From Oxalobacteraceae sp. CFBP 13730 (GTDB lineage: Bacteria; Pseudomonadota; Gammaproteobacteria; Burkholderiales; Burkholderiaceae_D): a DNA stretch of 64,000 nt. Location of the stretch: NCBI GenBank assembly GCA_014841835.1, contig JACYUQ010000003.1:310001-374000 (forward strand), given 5' to 3'. Below are positions 1-9,280 of this stretch, piece by piece (within the stretch, counting starts at the first letter, position 1; the number at the start of each line of letters is the position of its first letter). The notes below the pieces were generated by a model. The model searched no databases. It saw nothing but the letters and a program-made list of their open reading frames with translations, and had not been told where the DNA came from. Made by a program: the position numbers and the translations under genes.

Positions 1-1
1 G

Positions 2-379
2 ATCGAGGACAACGCCATCCAGCGCGCCTTGTACCAGCGCCAGTTCGGCGGCTGGGATCTGCCGGCAGAGTTCATCTTCTGTGAAAACGGCTATCAGGCG
101 CTGCTGGAGATTGCCCGCCGTCCGCCCGACATCCTGCTCGCGGACATCGTCATGGATGGCATCGATGGCTTCGAAGTGGTCCGCACCGTCATGACCGACC
201 CGGAGCTGGCCGACGTCAGCATCGCCATCCTGTCCGGGCTGCCCGCCGACGAGCTGGCAGCGCGTGGCGGCGTACCGGCGGGCGTGGTGTTTTTCCCCAA
301 ACCGATCAACTACGACGAACTGCGCGGCTATTTGCGCGCCAATCTCGCGCAACGCTCCCGCCACCTGAGGCCAGCGTAG
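2..379 (+). CDS. Response regulator receiver protein, 5' end outside window
   Basis: The reading frame is open from base 2 and begins in the conserved acidic start of a receiver domain (I-E-D-N-A-I-Q), so only a few residues are missing. The phospho-acceptor aspartate lies in the segment LLADIVMDG. The switch threonine/serine position is in AILSG, and the conserved lysine is in FFPKPI. Nothing follows the receiver fold, so this is a CheY-like single-domain protein or the C-terminal receiver of a larger protein. It lies directly upstream of, and in the same direction as, a hybrid histidine kinase, which suggests a shared pathway. The partner is not known. Confidence 0.85.
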   Translation: MEDNAIQRALYQRQFGGWDLPAEFIFCENGYQALLEIARRPPDILLADIVMDGIDGFEVVRTVMTDPELADVSIAILSGLPADELAARGGVPAGVVFFPKPINYDELRGYLRANLAQRSRHLRPA

Positions 380-433
380 CGGACACGCCGCGCCCAATCA
401 ACAAATTCGTTAAATACAATTTATTAAATTAAA

Positions 434-463
434 TTAACGGATTTAAAGGTTTTACCCTATACT
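434..463 (+). promoter_or_regulatory. Candidate sigma-70 promoter of the hybrid kinase gene
   Basis: TTAACG at 434-439 and TATACT at 458-463 are separated by 18 bases. They lie in a strongly AT-rich gap between two GC-rich genes, about 33 bases before the GTG start at 496. This is pattern matching only. Confidence 0.45.
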
Positions 464-495
464 TCTCGTGCCGACCAAAACCGACGGGGGCATGG

Positions 496-2613
496 GTGAT
501 CGCGGACACATCGATGAACAGCGTGCCATGGTGGCATCGCTTGCAGCAACTGGACACGCGCAGCACCAGCGCCATGATCTGCGCGGCCCTCGTGCTGCTG
601 CTCACGCTCGGGCTGGTCAGCTCGGCCTGGGTGTTGCGCGCCCGCGAGTTCGACGACTGGGCCAGCGATCTCGACAACCTGACGCTGGTGCTGGCCGAAA
701 GCACGGCGCAGTCGATGGCCTCGTCCAGCCTCGCGCTCGACAGCATCATCGCCGCGTTGCCGGCCGAGAACGACGATCCGGCCATGGGCGGCGAAGCCCT
801 CTTTCGCACCATGACCGACAAGATCAGTGGCCTTCCCCAGGCCGCAGTTGCCAGCATCATCGGCGCGGATGGTGCGATGCTCAATTCCACCCGCGCCTGG
901 CCAGCCCCCGTCATCAACCTGTCCGAACGCGATTACTTCGTTTACCACCGTGCGCACCGCAGGACCGCCCATCACGTCAGCCGGCCGGTGCGCAACAAGG
1001 TCAACGGTGCCTGGACGTTTTACCTGAGCCGCCGCCGCGAGACGCCGGATGGCCGCTTTGCCGGCGTGGCGGTGGTCGGCATTTCGTGCGCATCGTTCAA
1101 CAACTTCTTCCATTCCGTCAGCCCAGGCCAGGAGGCAGCGATCTCGCTGCTGTCGAGCGATCGGGTCGTGCTGGCCTCGTGGCCGCAGCGTGACGCCATG
1201 CTCGGCCAGTTGCACGATTCCGGCGCGAGCGCTGCTGCGCCGCGCATGGTGGCGCAGCGGCCGGTTCGCAACTACCCGTTGATCATCGAAGCGTCCGTGC
1301 CCGAAGCGCTGTTGACGAGCCATTGGTGGCGCAATCTGCGTCCGCTGGGCGCCATTGCGTTGACCGGCATGATTGGCGTGGCCCTGGCCTTTGCCACGGT
1401 GTTGCGCATCGTGCGCCAGCGCGAGCGCGATGCCATCGAGGCGCTGGCGCTGAAGGCCCAGGCCGAGGCCGCCAATCAGGCCAAGTCGCGGTTCCTGGCG
1501 ATGATGAGCCACGAGATCCGCACGCCGATGAACGGGATTGTCGGCATGTCCGAATTGCTGCTTGGTGCCGGCCTGGCGGCGCCGCTGGACCGGTATGCGC
1601 GCACCGTTCACCAGAGCGTGCTCGAGCTGCTGCGTACCATCAACGACATTCTCGACTTTTCAAAGGTCGAGTCCGGCAACCTGGAGATGGTGCCGCAGGC
1701 GTTCGACCCGCTGCGGCATGCAGCGCAGCGGCTCGATTCATACCGCATGAGCGCAGAGCGCAAACGCCTGGCGATCGTGCTGCGACCGGGCGTGCTGCCG
1801 CCGGCCGTCATGGCCGACGCCGACCGCATCGGCCAGGTGCTGGGCAATCTTCTCAGCAACGCCATCAAGTTCACGCCAGCCGGCGGCGGCCCGATCGAAC
1901 TGACCGTACTGGCGCGGCGCGATCCGCAAGCGCCCGGCGGCTGGGTGCTGCTGTACCAGGTCACCGATCATGGCATCGGCATCGAACCGGCTGCGCAGGC
2001 GCGCCTGTTCCAGCCATTCAGCCAGGCCGACAACACCATCAGCCGCGTGTATGGCGGCACCGGCCTGGGGCTGGCCATCTGCCGGCGGCTGGCGGACTTG
2101 ATGGGCGGCAGTATCGACCTGGTCCCGCGCACCGGCCCCGGCGCCTGTTTCCGCCTGCTCGTGCCGTGCAGCCTGGCGACGACGCCAGTGCCCGACACCG
2201 TCACCGCATCCGGCCTGCGCGCCGCCGTGGGCTCGCCGCGCGTGCTCGTCGTCGAAGACACCGAGATCAACCGCGAACTGCTGCGGATCCTGCTCGAAAA
2301 ACTCGGCTGCCGGGTCGACGAGGCCGTTAATGGCGAGGTCGCGCTAGCGGCGCTGGCGACCAGCACCTACGACCTGGTGCTGATGGATTGCATGATGCCG
2401 GTGCTGGACGGCTACGAGGCCTGCCGCCAGCTGCGCCAGCGCGAAGACGCGACCGGCGCGCCGCGCCTGGCGGTGGTGGCGTTGACCGCCAGCGCCATCG
2501 ACGGCGACCGCGAACGCTGCCTGGCGGCCGGCATGGACGATTATCTGAGCAAGCCGTTCACGGCGCAGCAGCTTGGGGACCTCGTGCGCCGCTGGACGCA
2601 GCCAGGCCGCTGA
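496..2613 (+). CDS. Hybrid sensor histidine kinase (periplasmic sensor, HisKA, HATPase, REC)
   Basis: This is a membrane-bound phosphorelay kinase of about 705 residues. A first membrane segment lies at about residues 27-47. An extracytoplasmic PDC/Cache-like sensor follows at about 50-275, with a second membrane segment at about 283-306. The HisKA domain has the phospho-acceptor His339 in [12 protein letters not shown]. The ATPase shows an N box near 451-460, a G1 box (DHGIGI, 491-496) and a G2 box (GGTGLGLAI, about 520). A C-terminal receiver domain carries Asp631 in LVLMDCMMP. The GTG start at 496 has a run of five G five bases upstream. An internal ATG at 514 is an alternative start. The ligand cannot be told from sequence. 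The gene converges on another hybrid kinase only 35 bases away. Confidence 0.93.
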   Translation: MIADTSMNSVPWWHRLQQLDTRSTSAMICAALVLLLTLGLVSSAWVLRAREFDDWASDLDNLTLVLAESTAQSMASSSLALDSIIAALPAENDDPAMGGEALFRTMTDKISGLPQAAVASIIGADGAMLNSTRAWPAPVINLSERDYFVYHRAHRRTAHHVSRPVRNKVNGAWTFYLSRRRETPDGRFAGVAVVGISCASFNNFFHSVSPGQEAAISLLSSDRVVLASWPQRDAMLGQLHDSGASAAAPRMVAQRPVRNYPLIIEASVPEALLTSHWWRNLRPLGAIALTGMIGVALAFATVLRIVRQRERDAIEALALKAQAEAANQAKSRFLAMMSHEIRTPMNGIVGMSELLLGAGLAAPLDRYARTVHQSVLELLRTINDILDFSKVESGNLEMVPQAFDPLRHAAQRLDSYRMSAERKRLAIVLRPGVLPPAVMADADRIGQVLGNLLSNAIKFTPAGGGPIELTVLARRDPQAPGGWVLLYQVTDHGIGIEPAAQARLFQPFSQADNTISRVYGGTGLGLAICRRLADLMGGSIDLVPRTGPGACFRLLVPCSLATTPVPDTVTASGLRAAVGSPRVLVVEDTEINRELLRILLEKLGCRVDEAVNGEVALAALATSTYDLVLMDCMMPVLDGYEACRQLRQREDATGAPRLAVVALTASAIDGDRERCLAAGMDDYLSKPFTAQQLGDLVRRWTQPGR

Positions 2614-2648
2614 AGGACCGCCCGCAGCCGCAGCCGCAGCACGGTGGC

Positions 2649-5600
2649 TCAGTGCGCTGCTGCCACCGGCACGGTTGCCATCAACGAACGCGCAGCGGCC
2701 TCGGCGGCGCGGAAATCGAAACGTCGCAGCGGATGCCAGACACGATCGAGCACCGCCGCAGGCAGCATGGGCGCCAGCGCCGCCAGGCAGGCCTCGGCCT
2801 CCTCCAGCGCGTCGGCCTCGAGTGCATCCAGCAAACCGGCCAGATACGCGTGCAGCACTTCCGGTGGCGCTGCCACGGTCGGAACCGCCACGGCCGGTGC
2901 CGGACCGAGGTATTGGTCGATGGCGCGCCGCGCCTGCGCCAGCACCTCGGTCAGTGGCGCCAGGTCGACTGCGGCGGCGTCAGCGCCCGGATCGCGCATC
3001 GCAGCGTACAGCATGCTTTCGGCCTGATGGGCTGCAGCGTGCGTGGCGGGCAGGGCCAGGCTGGCGGCCACGCCAGCCAGTTTATGGGCCAGCGCCGCCG
3101 CTTCTGCCGGCCGGCCGGCAGCCAGGCTGATGCGCATGACCGCCGCACTGTCGCCATGCAGGTCAAGGAACTGGGCCAGATACTGGCGGTAGGCCGCGCC
3201 GTCCAGCCACAGGGCAAGTCCGGCAGCCACGTCGAGCGCGTCGTTGTCGACCTGCGGGGGCGTTTGTCCGACCGTGGCGCCGTTGTCACCGCACAAGCGC
3301 GCAATCAACGCAAGCATGGCCGGCACGTCGAATGGCTTGCTCAGCACATGGCACATGCCGGCCGCCAGCGCGGCCTCCTGCTGCTCCTTGAACGCCCCGG
3401 CAGTGAGCGCAATCACCGGCAGGTCGTCGAACTGCGGCATGCTGCGCAGCTGCCGGGTGGCCTCGATGCCGTCCATGACCGGCATCTGCACGTCCATCAG
3501 CACGACGTCGGCCTGCTGTGGATGCGCCAGCAGCCAGTCCAGCGCCTGCCGGCCATCGCCAACGCCGACGGTCTCGGCGCCCTGGTCGCGCAGGATGCGC
3601 TGGACCACCTCGCGGTTGATGTCGCTGTCGTCGACGACCAGCACGCACACGTCGCGCAGGGTCTGCTCCGGGGGCGCGTTGGTCGCGCAGACCGGCGTGG
3701 CGTCGAGCTCGGTGGATGCCTGCAGCGGCAGGCTGAAGCTGAACACGCTGCCGCGCCCGGGCGCGCTGTCGACGACCAGCGCGCCGCCCATCAGCGCGAC
3801 CAGCTGGCGGCAGATGGTCAGCCCCAGGCCGGTGCCGCCGAAGCGCCGCGTGGTGGAGCTGTCGGCCTGGGTGAACGGCGAGAAGATCGCCTCCTGGGCG
3901 GCAGGGTCGATGCCGATGCCGGTGTCGTGCACGCTGAACTCGAGCACCAACGCATCGCCGTCGCGCCGCAGCAAGGTGCAGCGCAGCGCGACCTGACCGT
4001 TTGGTGTGAACTTGACGGCGTTGCCGGTCAAATTGAGCAGCACCTGCTCCAGCCGCAACGCGTCCCCCAGCAGAACGCCGACCCCGTCAGGCGGCGTGTC
4101 GACGATCAGTTGCAGGTCCTTGCCGGCGGCGCCGATGCGCATGCTGGTGGCGACCTTGTCCAGCAGCTCGGCCAGGCAGAATGGCGCGGTCTCGATCAGC
4201 ATGTGCCCGGCCTCGATTTTCGACACGTCGAGGATGTCATTGACGATGGCCAGCAGGGACTGGCCGGACACGCGGATATTACGCACCATGCTGCGTGCAT
4301 CGGCGTCGATCGCGCGCTGCTCGAGCAGGTAGGCAAAACCCAGCACGGCGTTGAGCGGCGAGCGGATCTCGTGGCTCATATTGGCCAGGAATTCAGCCTT
4401 GCTGCGGCTGGCCGCCTCGGCTGCGTCGCGGGCCAGCAGCATCTCGGCTTCGGCGCTCTTTTGCGCCGAAATATCCTGCGCGAAGACCAGCGTTGCCGGA
4501 CCGTCCGCCAGTTTCACCTGGGCGGTGGTCTTGTAGACCGGCACGTTGCAGCCCCACTTGCCCAGCCCGATCGCCTCGAAGTGCTGTTCGGTCGGGGTGT
4601 CGGCCTCGATCAGGGCCTCTTGCAGCGCCAGGTCGTCCAGCGACTGCGCAGCAATCATCGCGCGCCAGCGCAGTCCGGTCAGATCGTCCGTTGCGGCATA
4701 GCCATGCAAGGCCCGGTAGCGCGGGTTGGAATAGATGAAGCGGCCGTGGCGCAGGATGGCAATGGCCAGCGGCGCGTCTTCGATCAGCGTGCGAAAACGC
4801 GCTTCGCTGTCATACACGCCCTGCATGGCGACACGCGCCCGCGCCTGCTCGGTATCCTGGCGTGCCCACTGCGCGCCCTTGCGCTGCAGGACGGCCAGCC
4901 CCGCGCAAGCGCCCGATGCCAGCAGGGCGAACAGCACGGCCAGCGTCAGTGCCTGGCGCCGCAGCGGCGCAGCGACCGCGGTCACGTCGCGGCTCAAGCC
5001 GATCACGAGCGGATAGTCCATCGCCAGCGCTGCCGGCGCGATCGTCGCCATCGCCATGACGCGCTGCTCACCGGTCGGATAGTCCTTGTCGTCGAGTACG
5101 CCGGCCACCCGGCCGCTGGCACGGTGGCGCTCGAAGAACGTGCCCGGGCGCGCCAGGTTGGTGCCGTCGGTGTGTCCCTTGGGCGGATAGTTCAGCAATT
5201 GCCGCCCGCCGCCATGGACCACCAGCGCCCGGACATCGGGCGCATACATCGCAGTGCGAAACTGGCCGGTGAAGTATTCGGGGTCGAGGGTGGCGAGCAC
5301 CAGGCCCGCAAACCGGCCGGTGGCGTCCGGCACCATGCGCGCAACCGTCACCACCTGGTCGCCGCGGATCGACCGAAATGGCTCGGCCACGTACAGCGTG
5401 CGGCTGCTGGGCGCGCGCCGCACTGCGGCCAAGTAGTCGCGCCGGGAAAAATCGCGCCCATACAGATCCTGGTGGCTGGCAGCGCGCACCTGCCCGTCGC
5501 GGTCGAAGACCATCATCGCGCGCAGTCCGGGCATCGCACCGACCAGCGCGGCAAGGCGACCGGACAGCGCAGCATCGGCAACGATCCCATCCGGCTCGCT

Positions 5601-5849
5601 CAGGTAATCGCGGACGACACCTTCCAGCGCCACATTGGTGGCCTCGAGATCGGTCTGGATATTGCTGGCCAACAGCGTCGTGAGCGACAGCAGCCGGGCC
5701 CGCTCGTTGCTTTCGATGCGCGCGACCTCGGTCAGATGCAGGTAAGCAAGGCTGGTGCCGATGAAGATCAGCGCTGCTGCCAGCATGGCGAATTCGACAT
5801 ACCGACGCCGCTTGACGAGCCCGAGGGGTGGAATGACCATTTTTCTCAT
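2649..5849 (-). CDS. Hybrid sensor histidine kinase with PAS, REC and Hpt domains
   Basis: This is a multi-step phosphorelay protein of about 1066 residues. An N-terminal membrane segment (about 18-38) is followed by a double-Cache-like periplasmic sensor (about 40-290), a second membrane segment (about 301-322) and a PAS domain (about 345-465). HisKA has His493 in NMSHEIRSPLN, and the ATPase has HDTGIGI and GGTGLGLTI. The receiver has Asp786 in VVLMDVQMP. The C-terminal Hpt domain has His922 in AHKLAG. One chain therefore holds the whole His-Asp-His relay, and a final response regulator must lie elsewhere. The ATG at 5849 is preferred over a more upstream frame extension because the membrane segment follows it directly and the upstream codons look like intergenic DNA. 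Confidence 0.92.
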   Translation of the reverse strand: MRKMVIPPLGLVKRRRYVEFAMLAAALIFIGTSLAYLHLTEVARIESNERARLLSLTTLLASNIQTDLEATNVALEGVVRDYLSEPDGIVADAALSGRLAALVGAMPGLRAMMVFDRDGQVRAASHQDLYGRDFSRRDYLAAVRRAPSSRTLYVAEPFRSIRGDQVVTVARMVPDATGRFAGLVLATLDPEYFTGQFRTAMYAPDVRALVVHGGGRQLLNYPPKGHTDGTNLARPGTFFERHRASGRVAGVLDDKDYPTGEQRVMAMATIAPAALAMDYPLVIGLSRDVTAVAAPLRRQALTLAVLFALLASGACAGLAVLQRKGAQWARQDTEQARARVAMQGVYDSEARFRTLIEDAPLAIAILRHGRFIYSNPRYRALHGYAATDDLTGLRWRAMIAAQSLDDLALQEALIEADTPTEQHFEAIGLGKWGCNVPVYKTTAQVKLADGPATLVFAQDISAQKSAEAEMLLARDAAEAASRSKAEFLANMSHEIRSPLNAVLGFAYLLEQRAIDADARSMVRNIRVSGQSLLAIVNDILDVSKIEAGHMLIETAPFCLAELLDKVATSMRIGAAGKDLQLIVDTPPDGVGVLLGDALRLEQVLLNLTGNAVKFTPNGQVALRCTLLRRDGDALVLEFSVHDTGIGIDPAAQEAIFSPFTQADSSTTRRFGGTGLGLTICRQLVALMGGALVVDSAPGRGSVFSFSLPLQASTELDATPVCATNAPPEQTLRDVCVLVVDDSDINREVVQRILRDQGAETVGVGDGRQALDWLLAHPQQADVVLMDVQMPVMDGIEATRQLRSMPQFDDLPVIALTAGAFKEQQEAALAAGMCHVLSKPFDVPAMLALIARLCGDNGATVGQTPPQVDNDALDVAAGLALWLDGAAYRQYLAQFLDLHGDSAAVMRISLAAGRPAEAAALAHKLAGVAASLALPATHAAAHQAESMLYAAMRDPGADAAAVDLAPLTEVLAQARRAIDQYLGPAPAVAVPTVAAPPEVLHAYLAGLLDALEADALEEAEACLAALAPMLPAAVLDRVWHPLRRFDFRAAEAAARSLMATVPVAAAH

Positions 5850-6108
5850 GCTGCACCTGACTGGCGAGAACACAACAAAACAATGTCTGGATTGCAACGA
5901 ACGCGTTGCTGTCGTCATGCGTCCTTCCATGGTGCACCACCTGCGGCTCGCCGCGACACCGAACGTGAAAAATCGCAACACAACCGAAAAAATAATTCAA
6001 TTTATTCTTTTTATTTACGATATTCAATTTTTATGACTTAAAATTGTTGCTGCAGTGAATCAAATCGGTGGCGCACCACGCCCGCCTCACATCAAGCAGG
6101 AGCCTTTC

Positions 6109-7767
6109 ATGCGCAATAATCTTCCAGTTACCAACGTTGAAATCGAACTGAGCGACACGGACACCATCGTGTCGACCACCGATTTGCAGGGCAATATCAC
6201 GTACGCCAACCCGTACTTCATCGCCATCAGCGGGTATACCGAGGAGGAGCTGATCGGCGCCCCGCAAAACATACTGCGCCATCCCGACATGCCGGTGGAG
6301 GCATTCGCCGACTTCTGGGCCACCATCCGCTCGGGACGGTCGTGGACGGGAATGGTGAAGAACCGCTGCAAGAACGGTGACGCTTACTGGGTCATGGCAA
6401 ACGCGACACCGGTCATGGAAAACGGCAAGGCGGTCGGCTACATGTCGGTGCGCACCAAGCCCACGCGCGCCCAGATCACGGCAGCGGCAGAACTCTATCG
6501 CAACATGAAGGCCGGCACCGCCGGCAATGTACGTTTGGAACAGGGGGTGGTGCGCGCCACAGGACTGCGCGGCCAGCTGGCCGCCCTGACCAGGATGTCG
6601 ATGCGGCGCCGCATCGGGCTGAATCTGACGGGCCAGTGCGCGGTACTACTGCTTCTGCTGGGTTTCCACCTGTTCGACGGCGCAACCCGGTTTGCCAATC
6701 TCGAAACCACGTTGACAGTGCTGACCGGCGCTGCCATCACCTCGCTGCTGTACTTCTGGTACGCGCTGCACGCGACCTTGCTGCGTCCGATGGAAGCTGC
6801 GCGCCAGGCTTGCCAGGTCATGGCAGGTGGCGACCTGACCTCGGATTTCAGCAGCGAGCGACAGGACGAAATGGGCCAGCTGGTGCGCGCCATGCGCCAG
6901 GTGCGCGTCAACTTGCAGTCCATCGTGGGCGACGTGCGCAGCAATTTCCAGCAGATCAGCGTGGCGACCGCGGAGATCGCCACCGGCAATATGGATCTGT
7001 CGGGGCGTACCGAATCCCAGGCCTCGGCGCTTGAACAGACCGCCTCCAGCATGGAAGAGCTGGCCTCGACCGTCCAGCAAAACAGCGCCAGCGTCGGCCA
7101 GGCCAGCACCATGGCCGAGGCAGCCGACGGCACCGCCGTGAGCGGTGGTCAGATCGTCAGCGAAGTAATCGCCACCATGAACCAGATATCGGAGGCATCG
7201 CGCAAGATCGGCGACATCATCGGCATCATCGAAGGCATCGCGTTCCAGACCAATATCCTGGCCCTGAACGCGGCCGTCGAGGCCGCCCGCGCCGGCGAGC
7301 AGGGGCGCGGATTTGCTGTCGTCGCCAGCGAAGTGCGCAACCTGGCCCAGCGCAGCAACACGTCGGCACAGGAAATCAAGCGGCTGATCGCGGCCTCCAT
7401 CGCGCAGGTCGAGGCCGGCGCCACGCTGGCGGCGCGCGCCGGCGAGACTACCCAGCAGGTGCAGGCAGCCGTGCGCAAGGTCAGCGGCCTGATGACCGAC
7501 ATCGCCTCCGCCTCGCGCGAGCAGGTTGCCGGCATCGGCCAGGTCAACGACGCCGTCACGCAAATGGACGGCGTGACCCAGCAGAATGCCGCACTGGTGG
7601 AGCAATCGGCGGCCGCCGCCGCCGCGCTGCAGGAACAGACGCGCAAGGTGGTGCAGGCGCTGGCCGTGTTCAAGCTGGCCACCACCGCAGCACTCACCGC
7701 AACGCCAGCGCCCCGCCATCATGTGGGCGCCAAGCGCCCCCCTGCGCTGCAACTGGCCATGCCATGA
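6109..7767 (+). CDS. Methyl-accepting chemotaxis protein with N-terminal PAS (Aer-like)
   Basis: This is a chemoreceptor of about 552 residues. A cytoplasmic PAS domain lies at the N terminus (about 10-120, with [21 protein letters not shown]-type spacing as in aerotaxis receptors). One hydrophobic region follows at about 180-225, then HAMP, then the signalling hairpin with the conserved tip [20 protein letters not shown] and the [18 protein letters not shown] segment. PAS followed by a membrane anchor without a large periplasmic domain is the Aer layout, so it probably senses redox or energy state. Whether it binds FAD is not shown. The ATG at 6109 is chosen because a CAGGAG ribosome-binding site precedes it. 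The AT-rich gap upstream (5850-6108) is shared with the divergent kinase gene and should hold both promoters. Confidence 0.92.
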   Translation: MRNNLPVTNVEIELSDTDTIVSTTDLQGNITYANPYFIAISGYTEEELIGAPQNILRHPDMPVEAFADFWATIRSGRSWTGMVKNRCKNGDAYWVMANATPVMENGKAVGYMSVRTKPTRAQITAAAELYRNMKAGTAGNVRLEQGVVRATGLRGQLAALTRMSMRRRIGLNLTGQCAVLLLLLGFHLFDGATRFANLETTLTVLTGAAITSLLYFWYALHATLLRPMEAARQACQVMAGGDLTSDFSSERQDEMGQLVRAMRQVRVNLQSIVGDVRSNFQQISVATAEIATGNMDLSGRTESQASALEQTASSMEELASTVQQNSASVGQASTMAEAADGTAVSGGQIVSEVIATMNQISEASRKIGDIIGIIEGIAFQTNILALNAAVEAARAGEQGRGFAVVASEVRNLAQRSNTSAQEIKRLIAASIAQVEAGATLAARAGETTQQVQAAVRKVSGLMTDIASASREQVAGIGQVNDAVTQMDGVTQQNAALVEQSAAAAAALQEQTRKVVQALAVFKLATTAALTATPAPRHHVGAKRPPALQLAMP

Positions 7768-9044
7768 TCGGGAGCGGTCGCCAGGCCGCGCCCGTCGCGC
7801 GTCGCGGCTTGAAGAAAGTCGCCATCAAGCAGTTGCGGTTAGGGATGTATGTGGAACAACTGTGCTGCTCGTGGATCGATACGCCGTTCTGGCAATCGTC
7901 GTTTCTGATCGAATCGGCGGCGCAGCTCGAGCGCATCGCGGCCAGTCGCGCCGCCGATGCCTGGATCGACACCGAGCGCGGCCTCGATGTGGCGCCTGCC
8001 CCGGAAGATAGCGCCACGGGGCCGGCCGCCCCGCCCCCGGCAGCTGGACCAGCGTTTCGCTTCCGCACCCCTGCCCATTCCACCATGGAAGACGAACTCG
8101 GCCGCGCCGCCGTGCTGCTCAATGCATCCAAGCGTGCACTGTGCGACATGTTCAACGAGGCGCGCATGGGCTGCGCGGTCGAGATGCGCCACGCCATGCC
8201 GCTGGTCGAATCCATCGCCAACTCGGTACTGCGCAATCCCGGCGCGCTGATCGGTCTGGCGCGCCTGAAGACGGCCGACAACTACACCTATATGCATTCG
8301 GTGGCCGTCTGCGCGCTGATGATTGCACTGGCGCGTCAGATGGGCCTGGACGACCATCTCACGCGCGAACTGGGTCTGGCCGGTCTGTTGCATGACGTCG
8401 GCAAGATGGCGGTCCCGGCCGAAGTGCTCAACAAACCGGGCAGCCTGACCGAGGACGAGTTTTTCGTCGTCCGCGGCCACCCGGAAAAGGGCCACGCGAT
8501 GCTGCTGGCCTCACCCGACGTCGGCCCGGTGGCGCTGGAAGTGTGCCTGCACCACCACGAACGACCCGACGGCCGGGGCTATCCGCACCGGCTGTCCGGT
8601 GACGCTCTGGGACTGTATGCGCGCATGGGCGCAGTGTGCGATGTGTACGATGCCATCACCTCGGACCGGCCCTACAAGGCCGGCTGGTGCCCGGCCGAGT
8701 CGCTGCGCCGCATGGCGGAATGGGCCCGCGCCGGGCAGTTCGACGAAGCGGTATTCGCCGCCTTCGTCAAGTGCCTCGGCATCTATCCCGTGGGCACGCT
8801 GGTGCGCCTGCAGTCGGGCCGCCTCGGCGTCGTCGCGGAACAACCCTGCGGCAAATCGCTGCTGCTGCCCAAGATCAAGGTGTTTTTCTCGACGCGGGCA
8901 CGGGCTTATATCCGACCGGAGTTGATCGACCTGGGGGCGCCGGGGGCGCGCGATGCGATTCTTGGATGCGAGAACGCTGCCGAGTGGGGCTTGCACGACA
9001 TTGACCGGTACTGGCTTGGGGACAGCGTCGCGAAGACGCCTTGA
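7764..9044 (+). CDS. HD-GYP domain c-di-GMP phosphodiesterase
   Basis: This protein of 426 residues has an N-terminal DUF3391-type region (about 15-105, starting [14 protein letters not shown]). The HD-GYP domain follows, with the metal ligands HD at 210-211 ([11 protein letters not shown]) and the [11 protein letters not shown] motif at about 264-274. All diagnostic HD-GYP residues are present, so hydrolysis of cyclic di-GMP is expected. The ATG at 7764 overlaps the stop codon of the upstream chemoreceptor gene (ATGA), so the two are translationally coupled. No receiver domain is fused, so regulation probably comes through the N-terminal domain or the coupled receptor. Confidence 0.92.
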   Translation: MIGSGRQAAPVARRGLKKVAIKQLRLGMYVEQLCCSWIDTPFWQSSFLIESAAQLERIAASRAADAWIDTERGLDVAPAPEDSATGPAAPPPAAGPAFRFRTPAHSTMEDELGRAAVLLNASKRALCDMFNEARMGCAVEMRHAMPLVESIANSVLRNPGALIGLARLKTADNYTYMHSVAVCALMIALARQMGLDDHLTRELGLAGLLHDVGKMAVPAEVLNKPGSLTEDEFFVVRGHPEKGHAMLLASPDVGPVALEVCLHHHERPDGRGYPHRLSGDALGLYARMGAVCDVYDAITSDRPYKAGWCPAESLRRMAEWARAGQFDEAVFAAFVKCLGIYPVGTLVRLQSGRLGVVAEQPCGKSLLLPKIKVFFSTRARAYIRPELIDLGAPGARDAILGCENAAEWGLHDIDRYWLGDSVAKTP

Positions 9045-9084
9045 AGGTAAGCTGGCCGCAGCGTGGATGCGGCATTCCGGCAGA

Positions 9085-9114
9085 AAAAAGGCCAATCCGA
9101 AGATTGGCCTTTTC
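9085..9114. terminator. Bidirectional Rho-independent terminator
   Basis: A hairpin with a 12-base stem (AAAAGGCCAATC paired with GATTGGCCTTTT) and a CGAA loop carries an A tract on the left and a T tract on the right. It can end both the HD-GYP transcript on the plus strand and the tRNA-Pro transcript on the minus strand. Confidence 0.8.
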
Positions 9115-9124
9115 TTGATTCGAT

Positions 9125-9201
<77 letters not shown>

Positions 9202-9280
9202 ACTAGTCAATAATTATATCAGAGCCACAAAAAAAATCTTGCGCTTTTGCCATACCCGTCGAGGCGGTACAGGCGTGTGC

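Noticed and set aside
2388-6041. A very long open frame on the plus strand, antisense to the 2649-5849 kinase
   Set aside because: It is rich in Arg, Gln, His and Gly with no domain, and mirrors the codon pattern of a high-GC gene on the other strand. The minus-strand frame has complete kinase motifs.
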